A program made the translations under genes and the position numbers. A model generated the notes under the pieces. It made no database searches and was not told where the DNA came from. It saw nothing but the letters and a program-made list of their open reading frames with translations. Below are positions 1 to 9,100 of a stretch of 45,837 bases of DNA, piece after piece. Position 1 is the stretch's first letter. Every line of letters starts with the position of its first letter. The stretch is taken from the NCBI GenBank assembly GCA_018302125.1, contig JAGWAC010000008.1, positions 1-45,837 on the forward strand, read 5' to 3'. Source of the stretch: Candidatus Woesearchaeota archaeon. Its GTDB lineage: Archaea > Nanobdellota > Nanobdellia > SCGC-AAA011-G17 > JACPIM01.

Positions 1-1603
1 CATTGTCATCTTTTGTCTTTAGGTAATTCACTCTAGCAAATACAGCATCTGAAGCTATAACATTATACAAATTTGTTGATATATTTACACCTTCATTAAT
101 TCCACCAATCTCTTGAGATACTGACAAATTAGTTACAGATAAGTTACCTAAGTAAACTATGTTTGGATTTGCATTTTCATCTTTATAAAATAATGCAAAA
201 CCTCCTCCTGCATCAACATCTTCTGTTTGCAACCATAATTCATTTGTTTTAATGTCATTATCATTCTTAGTGCCATTTGATATAAAGCTTTTTATTCCGT
301 TTGGAACAATAAATCTATCTGTTCCAGGTGCAGAAATATGTATTGTTCTTGCACTTGTACTTGCCTTGTCATATTTTGACTTTGCTGTGTCAGTGCTACT
401 TGAATATTCTAAAGTCACAGTTAAATAATCTGTGTCAGGCACTGTTAAGCTGTCTAAACATACTTGTGCATAGTTATTAGGTAATGAATAACATTCTCCA
501 ATACCTGCTGGATTGTCTGTGTCATCATCTTTTGTATAATCATTCTGAATTCCAATAAATGGACCTGTAGGATCAGTACTTCCGCTAGATACAGTTGTAG
601 TCTGTTTTAAACCCAAGTTTCCTAACTTCCATGTCCAGTCAGGATTATTCTTGTTTTCTCCTACATAAGCATCTCCATCTGCAAAAGTATCTTGTGCATT
701 CTTGCCAATAATTAATGCTGCACTTCTTTCAGATTTTGAAGTTGCATAGAAAGTGTCATCATTTTTAACTTCAATATTATTTACTGTTTTACTTGCATCT
801 GCATCTACTGTGTCTACTTTACCATCAACATCTATTAAAACAGCTCCACTGCTTCCTACATTTTGTAGAGTTACCTTTTTACCTTCAACAGTAACAGAAT
901 CTCCTACTTTCATAAAGTATTCTGTACCGACTGTTGCTGTAAACTTGCTTTGTGAACTGTCTACAGTTGTAATCTTTAAGGTCTTTCCCAAAAATTTAAC
1001 TTCCAATGGATCTGCATTTGTTGCTTTAGATACATTTAATGCATCATCAAAAACATAGTAATATTTCATAGCTCCCTTTGTAGTTTCTAAAAATACATTG
1101 CTTTCATAGTCATCATCAGCACTTGTTAAACTTGTCTCTATTGATGGAGATGTCTTTGTAAATATAAGTTCATCGTGTGCTTCAATATCTTCATCTTGGA
1201 AATTAATTGTTCCATCAAAAAAACTTGTAATATCAGATTTTTCTAATGAGAAATCCAAAGCTACTGTTGTTGAGTTAGCTATACCAAGACCAATGGGAAC
1301 ATCTTCTGTAACTCCACCACTTACAGTAACTGTACCTGAAGTACTTACTGCTTGTTTGGATAAGAACTGCAATTTCGCAGCTACATCACTAACACCTAAA
1401 GTATCAGATACATCTGCTTTGCTTCCTACAACTAAAGCTGTATCATCATTATAAACTCCCTCGCCAGAAACAAACGGCTCTGGAAGATTAGCCAAATCTA
1501 AACTTGCTGCTTGTGCTACCGCACCTGTAACTGTTGCTCCTAACATAGCAACACCAACACCTAAAGCGGCCACTCTTCTAATGGCTTGTTTTAGTCTTTG
1601 CAT
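1..1603 (-). CDS. S-layer protein, N-terminal 534 residues (3' end off the window)
   Basis: The frame is open from the ATG at 1603 to the left edge, so the C-terminus is missing; the ORF track omits it because no stop lies inside. The start MQRLKQAIRRVAALGVGVAM is a classical Sec signal peptide ending near AVAQA. The mature N-terminus (SLDLANLPEPFVSGEGVYND, followed by TALVVGSKADVSDTLGVSDV) matches the conserved opening of archaeal S-layer proteins of the Methanococcus/DPANN type. The rest is Thr/Ser/Asp-rich, beta-strand-like and nearly Cys-free, as expected for a surface lattice protein. A strong Shine-Dalgarno site GGAGGTG lies 5 bases before the ATG. The protein is predicted to form the cell envelope. 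It is transcribed in the same direction as the prepilin-like genes upstream but has its own promoter. Confidence 0.85.
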   Translation of the reverse strand, partial: MQRLKQAIRRVAALGVGVAMLGATVTGAVAQAASLDLANLPEPFVSGEGVYNDDTALVVGSKADVSDTLGVSDVAAKLQFLSKQAVSTSGTVTVSGGVTEDVPIGLGIANSTTVALDFSLEKSDITSFFDGTINFQDEDIEAHDELIFTKTSPSIETSLTSADDDYESNVFLETTKGAMKYYYVFDDALNVSKATNADPLEVKFLGKTLKITTVDSSQSKFTATVGTEYFMKVGDSVTVEGKKVTLQNVGSSGAVLIDVDGKVDTVDADASKTVNNIEVKNDDTFYATSKSERSAALIIGKNAQDTFADGDAYVGENKNNPDWTWKLGNLGLKQTTTVSSGSTDPTGPFIGIQNDYTKDDDTDNPAGIGECYSLPNNYAQVCLDSLTVPDTDYLTVTLEYSSSTDTAKSKYDKASTSARTIHISAPGTDRFIVPNGIKSFISNGTKNDNDIKTNELWLQTEDVDAGGGFALFYKDENANPNIVYLGNLSVTNLSVSQEIGGINEGVNISTNLYNVIASDAVFARVNYLKTKDDN

Positions 1604-1802
1604 TTAAACACCTCCGTGTAACACTCTCCTGGTAATCAGGAATATTTTTTATTTATTTTTTTAATTAGTTTTTTATAATCTTCTCTCAGATTATTTAACT
1701 ATAGAAAAATAAAAGAAATTCTTCATTTATAAACATTTATACACTCGAGAAGATAGTTTTACCTAAATTTTGTATTTTATTCAACATATAAACCTTATAA
1801 CC
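1604..1802 (-). promoter_or_regulatory. S-layer gene promoter and long 5' leader
   Basis: On the minus strand GTTTATAAAT (1725-1734) and GTTTATATG (1785-1793) are good archaeal TATA boxes. Transcription from the nearer one would start around 1700 and give a leader of roughly 95 bases. The leader contains a small hairpin (TCCTG-ATTAC-CAGGA, 1627-1641) and the Shine-Dalgarno site GGAGGTG (1609-1615). Most other genes here look nearly leaderless, so a leader with hairpin and strong ribosome site fits a very highly expressed gene. No coding frame is seen in this 260-base gap. Confidence 0.5.
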
Positions 1803-1863
1803 TTTAATCTTAATTTCAAATATTTTAAAATTGTAAAACTTATGTTACCTCTTAAAGATAGTA

Positions 1864-2310
1864 TTAACAGATCCTTAAATTTGCTATAAATAAGATTCCT
1901 TCTTCCTTAAATCTATATGTGGTGCTTTCTATGCCTTTATCACAATTACCTTCAGAAAAAAATTCTAATTCTTCTGTTCTTAATTTTATGAAATAATCTC
2001 TGTTAATTAAGATTGTTGAAAATACATTATTTAATTCTTTTTTAAGATTTAAACACCCAAGTCCATTATTTACATTTCTTCTTTTCTCAATATAGCAGTC
2101 ATTAATTAATTCCCTTATATTTACATTTCCCTGCTGCTTAATTAAAGCATTCAGCAGATTATTGGCAACTAAGCTTTTCCTCAAGTCAGATTTATTGTCA
2201 GTGGTTTTAAAATTAAAATTCAAGGCAATAACTAAAATAACAACAAGAATAACAACCAATATAGCCAGCCCTATTATTTCAACTTGTCCTTTTTTGTTTT
2301 TTGTTTCCAT
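1864..2310 (-). CDS. Prepilin-like protein with class III signal (KKGQVEIIG), 148 aa
   Basis: The protein opens with METKNKKGQVEIIGL and then a single 20-residue hydrophobic helix. This is the architecture of archaeal class III signal peptides (charged leader, K-G-Q cleavage site, hydrophobic spine). The remainder is a small soluble domain with four or five Cys (for example NDCYIEK, GLGCLN, GNCDKG and the C-terminal RIC), suggesting extracellular disulfides. It is the last of three tandem minus-strand prepilin-like genes and follows the 2362-2952 gene by about 50 bases, with a degenerate copy of the dispersed hairpin repeat between them. The exact pilin family is not recognised. The function (minor pilin or surface adhesin) is inferred from the signal and neighbours. 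Confidence 0.7.
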   Translation of the reverse strand: METKNKKGQVEIIGLAILVVILVVILVIALNFNFKTTDNKSDLRKSLVANNLLNALIKQQGNVNIRELINDCYIEKRRNVNNGLGCLNLKKELNNVFSTILINRDYFIKLRTEELEFFSEGNCDKGIESTTYRFKEEGILFIANLRIC

Positions 2311-2362
2311 TAAGTGCTTTTCTAACCAGTTCTGAGCGAACTTTTTCTAAAAGTTTGGTTCT
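2311..2362 (-). repeat. Degenerate copy of the dispersed hairpin repeat
   Basis: Directly after the TAA of the 2362-2952 gene the minus strand reads ATAAGAACC, then AACTTTT-AGA-AAAAGTT (a 7-base-pair hairpin), then a GAAC/GGTT-like remnant. These are the parts of the better copies at 2889-2944 and 19632-19686, but shortened and shuffled. Confidence 0.4.
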
Positions 2363-2952
2363 TATATTTGTACCCTTAATATTCCTATCCTGTATTCATT
2401 TCCGTAATTTAATGAAACAGGCAAGCTAACGCTTAAAACTCCCTTTTTATTTTGTAAATTATCATAAGCTATAATAAATCCGCAATTATTTGGAAAAGTG
2501 CTTTGTTGATATTTCTCCAAAGTGCATTCTGTTTTTTGCATATTTTCATTTAATTCAGGATAAATACTTTCTACAATTATTTTTCTTTTTCCAAACCTTT
2601 CAGCATAATATCCTTTGTTTTCTTTAACCAGCTCCTTAAAAGCAAATAACTTTGCAATATCTACACAATCCTCATCCTCGCACTTTATTTCCGGAGATTG
2701 TCCCAATATATATACTAATATTAAATTCTCAAAATCAGTCTTTTCACTGCCAATGCCTCCCAGATTTCTGTAAAAAAACAAATAATAAACAAAAATTCCG
2801 GCAATAATCAAAAAAACAACAACTAATAAAACCAATAAAGTCTCTGTTAATTCAGCCTGCCCTTTCTTATCTGGTTTTTTTCCCAGAAGTTGATAAGAAC
2901 CTAGGTTCTTATTTTTAGTAAATCTTTTTTCTAAAAAGGTTTTAGAAGACAC
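2362..2952 (-). CDS. Prepilin-like protein (KKGQAELTE), repeat-encoded N-terminus, 196 aa
   Basis: A class III-type segment PDKKGQAELTETLLVL is followed by a hydrophobic helix (to about residue 60) and an extracellular domain with Cys at KCEDEDC, ECTLEK and NNCGF. The only start in frame is the GTG at 2952, overlapping the upstream gene by 11 bases. It gives a 28-residue leader before KKGQ, whereas the sister genes have 1-5 residues there. That leader (KTFLEKRFTKNKN and on) is encoded by a full copy of the dispersed hairpin repeat. Either the repeat inserted at the junction and its frame was adopted, or initiation differs from what the frame suggests. It probably acts with the adjacent prepilin-like proteins. 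Confidence 0.65.
   Translation of the reverse strand: MSSKTFLEKRFTKNKNLGSYQLLGKKPDKKGQAELTETLLVLLVVVFLIIAGIFVYYLFFYRNLGGIGSEKTDFENLILVYILGQSPEIKCEDEDCVDIAKLFAFKELVKENKGYYAERFGKRKIIVESIYPELNENMQKTECTLEKYQQSTFPNNCGFIIAYDNLQNKKGVLSVSLPVSLNYGNEYRIGILRVQI
2889..2944 (-). repeat. Dispersed double-hairpin repeat, copy A
   Basis: It contains a perfect 20-base palindrome ATAAGAACCTAGGTTCTTAT (2893-2912) followed by a second T/A-rich inverted repeat (AAATCTTTTTT-CT-AAAAAGGTTT). The segment TAAATCTTTTTTCTAAAAAGG plus the next six bases is identical to copy B at 19661-19687. This copy lies inside the predicted coding frame of the 2362-2952 gene. Confidence 0.8.
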
Positions 2953-3811
2953 TTGTACACCCGCTCCTCTTTATATTGTCATTTTGCTCTTTCATTACTT
3001 CTTTATATTTCAGTGGCTCTCTTTTAAATAAATCCAGGGTTTTTTCCATTTCATTATATAAAAAATTGCATTTTGAATTTAATTTTAATAAACCAGCTTT
3101 CTTTTTATACAAATTAGAAATTATTTCTAATCTTTCTAAAGCCTTTTTCTTTAAGCAGCTATATTCTTCATAACTGGAAAACATAGCTCCATAAATCATT
3201 TCTTCCCCATAAAACTCCTCTTTTTTATTTTCAGGGTAAAAAGTTATCATATTTCTTGAATTATCTATAACTAATACTTTATTCTCCCTGAATCTTGCCT
3301 GCAGATTAGAATTTCCAAAATCAATTATAATATCATTTTTTTTAATTTCTTGATTTAAAGAATTTGATTTTGGAAATTTATCAGGTATATTAAAGAAAAA
3401 ATTTTCATTTCCAATAATATAAAATTTATTGTTTAAGTTAGTAGCATAATATAAATTATCAATTTTAAAAGGAAAGATCCATGCATTTGTCCATAAATTA
3501 AACTTCTCTCTAAAATTGCCGTCAGCATAAATCAGGTGCAATGTATCTTTTCTAGCCCCCTTAAATAATACTTCTCCGCATTTAAATTCTATATCAACTC
3601 CTTTTGGAAGTTCAACAACTTTATTCAAAGAAATTCCTATTGAAAAAGAGTCTATTTCATTGTTTAAAGTAGAAACAACTTCATTTATGCCCAATTTATT
3701 AAATAAGCCTATTTGTTTCCATGCAAAAAATAAGAAAAACATTAGCAGTACACTTCCAGCAATAATAACAAATATCCAATTAAAGGTAATTTCAATCCCT
3801 TTTTTATCCAT
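2942..3811 (-). CDS. Prepilin-like membrane-anchored protein (MDKKGIEITFNW), 289 aa
   Basis: The ORF runs to 3850, but the ATG at 3811 gives MDKKGIEITFNWIFVIIAGS, a short charged leader followed at once by a hydrophobic helix, as in the sister genes; the longer form would add a Phe/Tyr-rich stretch. The remaining 250 residues form a soluble extracellular domain with Cys near the C-terminus (EEYSCLKKK, NSKCNFLY, RSGCTSV). A TATA-like TTTATATTA lies about 25 bases upstream. It is divergent from the hydrolase at 3862 and is the first of three prepilin-like genes in a row. The precise family is not recognised. Confidence 0.65.
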   Translation of the reverse strand: MDKKGIEITFNWIFVIIAGSVLLMFFLFFAWKQIGLFNKLGINEVVSTLNNEIDSFSIGISLNKVVELPKGVDIEFKCGEVLFKGARKDTLHLIYADGNFREKFNLWTNAWIFPFKIDNLYYATNLNNKFYIIGNENFFFNIPDKFPKSNSLNQEIKKNDIIIDFGNSNLQARFRENKVLVIDNSRNMITFYPENKKEEFYGEEMIYGAMFSSYEEYSCLKKKALERLEIISNLYKKKAGLLKLNSKCNFLYNEMEKTLDLFKREPLKYKEVMKEQNDNIKRSGCTSVF

Positions 3812-3861
3812 AATATTAAATAAAAGAAAATAATATAAATACCTTTGCAAAATAAGAAAAA

Positions 3862-4722
3862 ATGTTTAATTTGAAAAAATATAAATTTAGGAGGGTTTAT
3901 ATTTTAGTCATGTTAATTATTTTAATCTTATTAATTTTTCTATATAAAAATAAAAGTCCACAAGAAGATAAAAATGAAGAAGAGCTTGTTTTTTTCTCTG
4001 TAAATGCTTTTACTGCTGTTAATGAATATGCTGAACAAAATAAGCCAATTTATGATGTTTCTGATATAAAATCTAAAAGACAAAAAGAAAAATTTGATAA
4101 AAATTTTGGAAAAGAGCTCTTAAAATTATTAAATTCTCCATTATTGCCAGTTTCTGTGAATGAAATGGTTATCTGGCGTAGTGATCCAATAGATAAAGAA
4201 ACTTATATAGAAAATAAACTAACTATTTTAACATCTAATTCATCTGCTGCTTTTGCTTATTTATTAGTCCCAAAAAATATTTCATTTCCAGCTCCTTTAG
4301 TTTTAGCCATGCATGCCCATGGAAATACAAAATATGGCGCTGCAGAAACAATAGGAAATAAAGGGAATCCGGAACTTTTTTATGGGAAAGAACTGGCAGA
4401 AAGAGGTTATGTTGTTTTTGCTATGGATGCCTCTTCTTTTGGAGAAAGACTGGATTTCTCGCAAGATTCCGTTGAAGTGCAGGAAAAGAAGTATGCTCAA
4501 GACTTGTTTGAGTTAGGATATTCTCCATTAGGAATAACTATTCAGGAAGATATTAGAATCTTAGATTTTTTGACTTCTTTCTCATCTATAGACAAAGACA
4601 ATATTGGTTGTATTGGGCATTCTTTTGGCGGAGTAAGATGCATGTACTTATCTGCTTTAGATGAAAGAATTAAAGTAACTGTTCTTTCAAATTCGGAGGC
4701 ACCCAGACATGGTTATCCATAG
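3862..4722 (+). CDS. Membrane-anchored alpha/beta hydrolase, N-terminal part (frameshifted)
   Basis: An N-terminal anchor (YKFRRVYILVMLIILILLIF) is followed by an alpha/beta hydrolase of the dienelactone-hydrolase/abhydrolase-7 type. It shows the oxyanion strand LVLAMHAHGN, DASSFGER and the nucleophile elbow GHSFGG (Ser about residue 253). The frame then runs into a stop just after LDERIKVTVLSNS. The rest of the fold, with the acid and His of the triad, continues in another frame at 4692-4991. The complete enzyme would be about 375 residues and is likely extracytoplasmic. It is the only plus-strand gene inside the surface cluster. Substrate unknown. Confidence 0.75.
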   Translation: MFNLKKYKFRRVYILVMLIILILLIFLYKNKSPQEDKNEEELVFFSVNAFTAVNEYAEQNKPIYDVSDIKSKRQKEKFDKNFGKELLKLLNSPLLPVSVNEMVIWRSDPIDKETYIENKLTILTSNSSAAFAYLLVPKNISFPAPLVLAMHAHGNTKYGAAETIGNKGNPELFYGKELAERGYVVFAMDASSFGERLDFSQDSVEVQEKKYAQDLFELGYSPLGITIQEDIRILDFLTSFSSIDKDNIGCIGHSFGGVRCMYLSALDERIKVTVLSNSEAPRHGYP

Positions 4723-4757
4723 TTCCGGATATAGCAAAATACACAGGCGGAAATGGT

Positions 4758-4991
4758 ATGCTGGCATTAATTTCACCAAGGCCCTTAATGGTTTTATATA
4801 GTGAAAATGATCCAATTTTTCCAGCTGAGTATTTAAAACTATTAATACCACCTATAAAAAATATATACAAAATGCTTGAACAAGAAAAAAACCTCGCAAT
4901 TATTGAAATTCCAAATAAAATACATGAATTTCCTAAAGAGTACAGAGAGCAGGCTTATGAATTTTTAGACAAGCACTTGAAAAATAATTAA
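4758..4991 (+). pseudogene. C-terminal part of the 3862 hydrolase, out of frame
   Basis: Reading frame 3 is open from about 4692 (FGGTQTWLSIVPDIAKYTGG) and contains the family's LISPRPLMVLYSENDPIFP strand-loop with the triad Asp and the IHEFP motif with the triad His, ending in a normal terminal helix. An ATG at 4758 is only incidental. A one-base change between about 4692 and 4722 would join the two halves. It overlaps the stop of the convergent prepilin-like gene by 4 bases. Confidence 0.7.
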
Positions 4992-5467
4992 CTTATTTGA
5001 ATATATTCTCCCTTATTTTCTAAATTTAATTTTATAGTTCCTGTATTCAAAATACAAACAGGATTTTCAGCAGGTTTCAGATTTTTAACACTAAATAATC
5101 CCTTTGTACAGTAATTTAAAGGCAGAAAAATCACATTATAATCCAGGTTATTTACAGCCTCAAATAATCCCTTGTCAATTTTGTCAAACTCTGCCTTATT
5201 TATGTAGTTTTCTTTTGTATAAAAACAAACATGCTTAATATTCCTTGGCAGTTTTAAACTAATATCAGTACTGCTCCCGATATCAAAATTATAATACCTT
5301 TCAACCTCATTTTTTAAGTCATTTACAAACAATCCTAATTGTCCGCAATTGCTTGTTTTCATTAAATTATTAATAAGATAAAATCCAAAAATAAATATCA
5401 AAGCACCAACTACAACTGTAAATATAAAAATAAACGGCTTCTCTAATAATTGTCCTTTCTTATTCAT
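4988..5467 (-). CDS. Prepilin-like protein (MNKKGQLLEKPFIF), 159 aa
   Basis: A very short leader MNKKGQ precedes a hydrophobic helix (FIFIFTVVVGALIFIFGFYL, about residues 12-32) and a soluble domain with Cys pairs (NCGQLG, HVCFYT, LNYCTKG, NPVCILN). Length and layout match the neighbouring class III proteins. Its start overlaps the 3' end of the VapC gene by 8 bases, so it may be cotranscribed with vapBC. The role is inferred to be surface or pilus-like; no family name can be given. Confidence 0.65.
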   Translation of the reverse strand: MNKKGQLLEKPFIFIFTVVVGALIFIFGFYLINNLMKTSNCGQLGLFVNDLKNEVERYYNFDIGSSTDISLKLPRNIKHVCFYTKENYINKAEFDKIDKGLFEAVNNLDYNVIFLPLNYCTKGLFSVKNLKPAENPVCILNTGTIKLNLENKGEYIQIS

Positions 5468-5855
5468 TTTCAGTTTTAATTAATTTAAGTTCTTTAATAT
5501 TTTCAAAATGTTTATTATTGAAAGTCATTAATTCGCAATTATTAACTATACAAATTGCAGCTATAAAAATATCTCTAAATTCAATTAACTTGCCTTTTTT
5601 CTTTAATTCCTTAAAAACCTCACTAGCTTTTCTTGAAGATGTCTCGTCAAAATAAAGAAGATTAACATTGTTTCTAAAAATCTCTATTTGTTCTAAATTA
5701 GTTTCTCTTAATAAAAGTTCAAATAAAGTTATAATAGTAATAAAAACATCTAAATTTATTATTTTCTCTATTAACTTCCCAGCTCTTTCTTCTTTATTTA
5801 AAATACTAATAACAATATCAGTATCTAAGCATATCTTTTGCTCCAAGTTTTCCAT
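5460..5855 (-). CDS. vapC: VapC-type PIN-domain toxin, 131 aa
   Basis: The PIN fold is visible from its acidic residues: ICLDTDIVISILN (first Asp pair), FELLLRE (Glu), EFRDIFIAA (Asp) and a degraded final MTFNNKHF strand where DxDF is often found. VapC toxins are Mg2+-dependent RNases that cleave tRNA or rRNA. It overlaps the antitoxin gene 5825-6055 by about 31 bases, the usual order and coupling for vapBC. Lying between surface genes, it may be an addiction module stabilising this region. Confidence 0.85.
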   Translation of the reverse strand: MENLEQKICLDTDIVISILNKEERAGKLIEKIINLDVFITIITLFELLLRETNLEQIEIFRNNVNLLYFDETSSRKASEVFKELKKKGKLIEFRDIFIAAICIVNNCELMTFNNKHFENIKELKLIKTENE

Positions 5856-6055
5856 CCAATCTTAAGATCTTTATCTATTTCTTCCCACTCCTTATCCTTC
5901 TTAAGTATGCCAAAACAATTTAATAAATCAGAACCTTTCTTTATTTTTTGTGTTCTATCTAAAAGATCCTTTATAACTTCTGTAAAACTATTTTCCTTTT
6001 TAATTTTCTTTAATTCCTTGTAAAGCTCATTTGAAATCATAATTGTTTTTGCCAT
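5825..6055 (-). CDS. vapB: VapB-type antitoxin, 76 aa
   Basis: The start chosen is the ATG at 6055 (MAKTIMISNELYKELKKIKK), seven codons inside the listed ORF. It gives a typical ribbon-helix-helix antitoxin N-terminus. An alternating-charge linker (ENSFTEVIKDLLDRTQK) and a C-terminal toxin-binding tail ending in WKTWSKRYA follow. A TATA-like TTTATATATATG lies about 25 bases upstream, so the transcript is probably leaderless. It is expected to neutralise the VapC at 5460-5855 and autorepress the operon. Confidence 0.8.
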   Translation of the reverse strand: MAKTIMISNELYKELKKIKKENSFTEVIKDLLDRTQKIKKGSDLLNCFGILKKDKEWEEIDKDLKIGWKTWSKRYA

Positions 6056-6090
6056 AAGTATGAATATGATATACATATATATAAATATTT

Positions 6091-6170
6091 CTATTAAGAA
6101 TTTGGACTCTTGTTTTTGATTAAACTTTTATTAAAAGTTTGTTTTGCTTAAGCTTTTTGGGAAAAAGCTT
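6091..6170 (-). repeat. Dispersed double-hairpin repeat, copy E, plus an extra hairpin at the stop codon
   Basis: The minus strand from 6142 reads AAACTTTTAATAAAAGTTTA, then ATCAAAAACAAGAG and AAATTCTT, matching the order of parts in copies A-D. An additional perfect 9-base-pair hairpin AAGCTTTTT-CCC-AAAAAGCTT (6150-6170) abuts the TAA of the giant surface gene. Its position between the surface gene and vapB suits a terminator or processing site, but it lacks a long U tract directly after the stem. Confidence 0.6.
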
Positions 6171-6171
6171 A

Positions 6172-9100
6172 TTATGGATAAACAGTTATGCTTTCCTCAT
6201 TATTAAATGCGTCCTTGCACAAAACAAAGTAAGACCTTACAGGTAAAACAGCCTCATGTTTCTTTGAATTAGCATCTGTCATAGGAATTCCCTCTCCAAA
6301 ATTAAACTGCTTATTATCATAATAACAAGTTGAATCCTCATTAGTTCCTATAATTAAAATATTATTTCTAGTGTCTTTGTAAACATTGCTTATTACATTT
6401 TGGCTTACATCAGCAGCCACTTCAAAGCTTGCAGAATCTTTTGCAGTATTTCCAGCAACATCAACACAAGTCACATAAAAAGTGTATCTCCCTTTTCTTA
6501 AATTTCTTAATTGTTGTTCATGAGTGCTTGAATTTGTTTTTGCAAATTGTGGTATGCTTGAAAGTTCAGCATTTCTTTCATTAGAATAACCGCAAAAACT
6601 TACCCCATTTTCTGCTCCTAATGCTGTCTTTACAATAATTTTTGGATTTGTTCTGAATACCTTGTCTTTGGGCTCTATGCTTGTTATTCCTAATTTTTCT
6701 GTTCTTATTAAACTAAATTGATAACTTTCTTTATTTACATTTCTTCCTTCTGTTTTTTGCGGCTGGTCTTTGCATCTAAAGTAGAAATTATTCTTTCCTT
6801 TTTTAATGTCATTCAATAATCCAGAACATCTGTATAATCCTTGTCTTAAAGGGCTTTGATCTAATCCAGATCTTGCACAAATAAAGCTGTTTTTCATTGA
6901 ATCATAATCTATGTCGTTTCTGTCCCATCTGCACTCGCTTGGCTCATTTACAAATACATCTAATCCAGCATCCAAAATATTGTCTGCAACAAAGCCATTA
7001 TTCTTTATTGAAGTTAACTCAATCTTGGGAGCAGTTAAGTCAGGCCCTTTGTTAATTTCAAATTTAATATAATAATCTTTGTTGTTTGCATTCTCATTTG
7101 CATCTATGCACCTTATATACAAAGAATATCTTCCGCCATTTGTTAATCTGATTGCTTCTTCCTCAACTAATTCACTTGGCAGAGAAAATAACATTTCATG
7201 TTCTGTCCTGAATAAATTATCTCCAAAATTAAATTTCATGTTTTCATATTTTATACTTACATTAGTATCAAACTTGCATTTGCTAGGTTCATCTGTTGCT
7301 ATTTTTAATTCAACAGGTGTAAATGGTTTTATTAAAGTCTTGATTGTAAATCCTTGATTCTTTACTTCTTCTATTACTAAATTTTTGGGCTTGACAGCAC
7401 TTATTTTCGGACTTGACACATCAATTGGAGTTTGAGCAACACATTTTTCTTCATCTGTTCCTTCATTTATTAATCTGCATAATTTTCCTAAGCTTCTGCA
7501 TCTGTATTCACTGCAGTCTTTTCCCTTTTCATTGCATTTCTCGCATTCATCTCCTCCTTTAGGAGGTTCCCATGCATTGCATGAAACTGAAAAAGTTTCT
7601 TTCTTGTCTTCCTTCCCTGCAAGGTCTATTACTTGATAAATCAAATAAATCCAGGAAATTACATTAATTATTTCCAAAGCAGCTATCAAAACAGTATTTC
7701 CTCCTGAAAAACTAGCTTCTGTTGCTGCAGTTACTTGTGCTTCTGTTGCCTTTTTTATTACTGTCCCTTTATCATTAAGAAAAACCCAATTTGTTCCTTC
7801 TTCACTTGTTTGAAAAATCATCTTAACAGCATTATCTGGTTTTTCAAGTATAGCATTCCAAGCTGCCAAATCAGAAGATGTAATCCCTTGTCTAAAAGCT
7901 TCAAGATAAGTTTGTTCTATAGTTGCTTCTCCAAATTGTAAAAAAGTTTTAGGACCTAAAACTAAACCAGATCCAAAAGCACTTACAAAAGTTCCAGATA
8001 CAGCACCAGGAATAAGAGCGCTAACAGTTCCTGCTGCAAGTCCAGTCCCAAAAATCACAAGAACAGCAGGCCAGCTTCTTTCCCAAAAACCACCTAAATT
8101 AGTTGAATCATCTCTTCTTGTATTTTGTCTTGATAATGTGTTCCAGTTTTCAAAATCTTTTTGAGTTAATACAAATTCAGTATCTTCACTAAATCCACCA
8201 GAAGTAAATCTTCCTTTAATATTATATTTTGCACCGCAGTCTCCTCTTGCAGAACATTGAGCAGCAGCAGCCTTAACCCAGTCTTTTTCCAGACAATGAC
8301 AATTTTTTACACATTCCCATTCATTTCCAGTTGAGCTTAATCCTTCAACACCAATTCCAAATCTTCCAGCTCCGCCCCTTACAAATTTAACTTCACAAGT
8401 TACAGAAGCTTCATTGCAAACAGAATTTGCTCCTGTTTGTGTTCCATCTTTGCTTCCTCCTCCAGAACTTCCTCCTTCCCAAAATAACAATCCAGGAGGA
8501 ACCAAAGGAACACACATTCCACCAAAATCACTTACTCCTCCAGCCATAAAAAAACAATCCTTATTTCCAATATCATTGCAGCATTGTTGCCTGCAGCAAG
8601 CTACCCTTGCTAGTCCAGATAAATCATTGCACTCTCCACCGCAACTTCCGCCAATTTCATTACAACTTTGGCATTCTTTATACCTATTTGCTCTGCAAGC
8701 ACTTTCTAAAAATCCCTCTCCAATATTAAACACTTGTCCTAAATTTAATTTTAAAGAATCAGAAGTTCCCTGTGCACATAACTCTTCTCTATAATCTTTG
8801 CAAGGTTCAATTACTTCTTCCCCATTCAAGCATAAAGCCCTGTAATGTCTTGATCCAACTACATCTTGTCCAAAGCCAACTCTTGCATCATATAAGCACC
8901 ATGATTCACCTGTTTCTTTTTTACCGCCAGAATCAGGGCTTGCAATATTCTCAGTAATTGTTTTGCAGCTTAAATCATTGCAACTAAATTCACCAAAAGC
9001 CATATCAACATTGTCAGGAGCTTTTCCGCATAAAGTTCCCTGACTATAATCACACATTCCGCAATTAGGATCATTAGGCCCCTTTAAATTACAAGAACTT

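Noticed and set aside
753-1058. 101-aa plus-strand ORF with Ser/Thr/Leu-rich sequence and similar ORFs at 8414-8794 and 13901-14224
   Set aside because: They lie antisense inside the S-layer and Cys-rich surface genes and mirror their Asn/Thr/Cys codon composition. They have no promoter and no recognisable domain.
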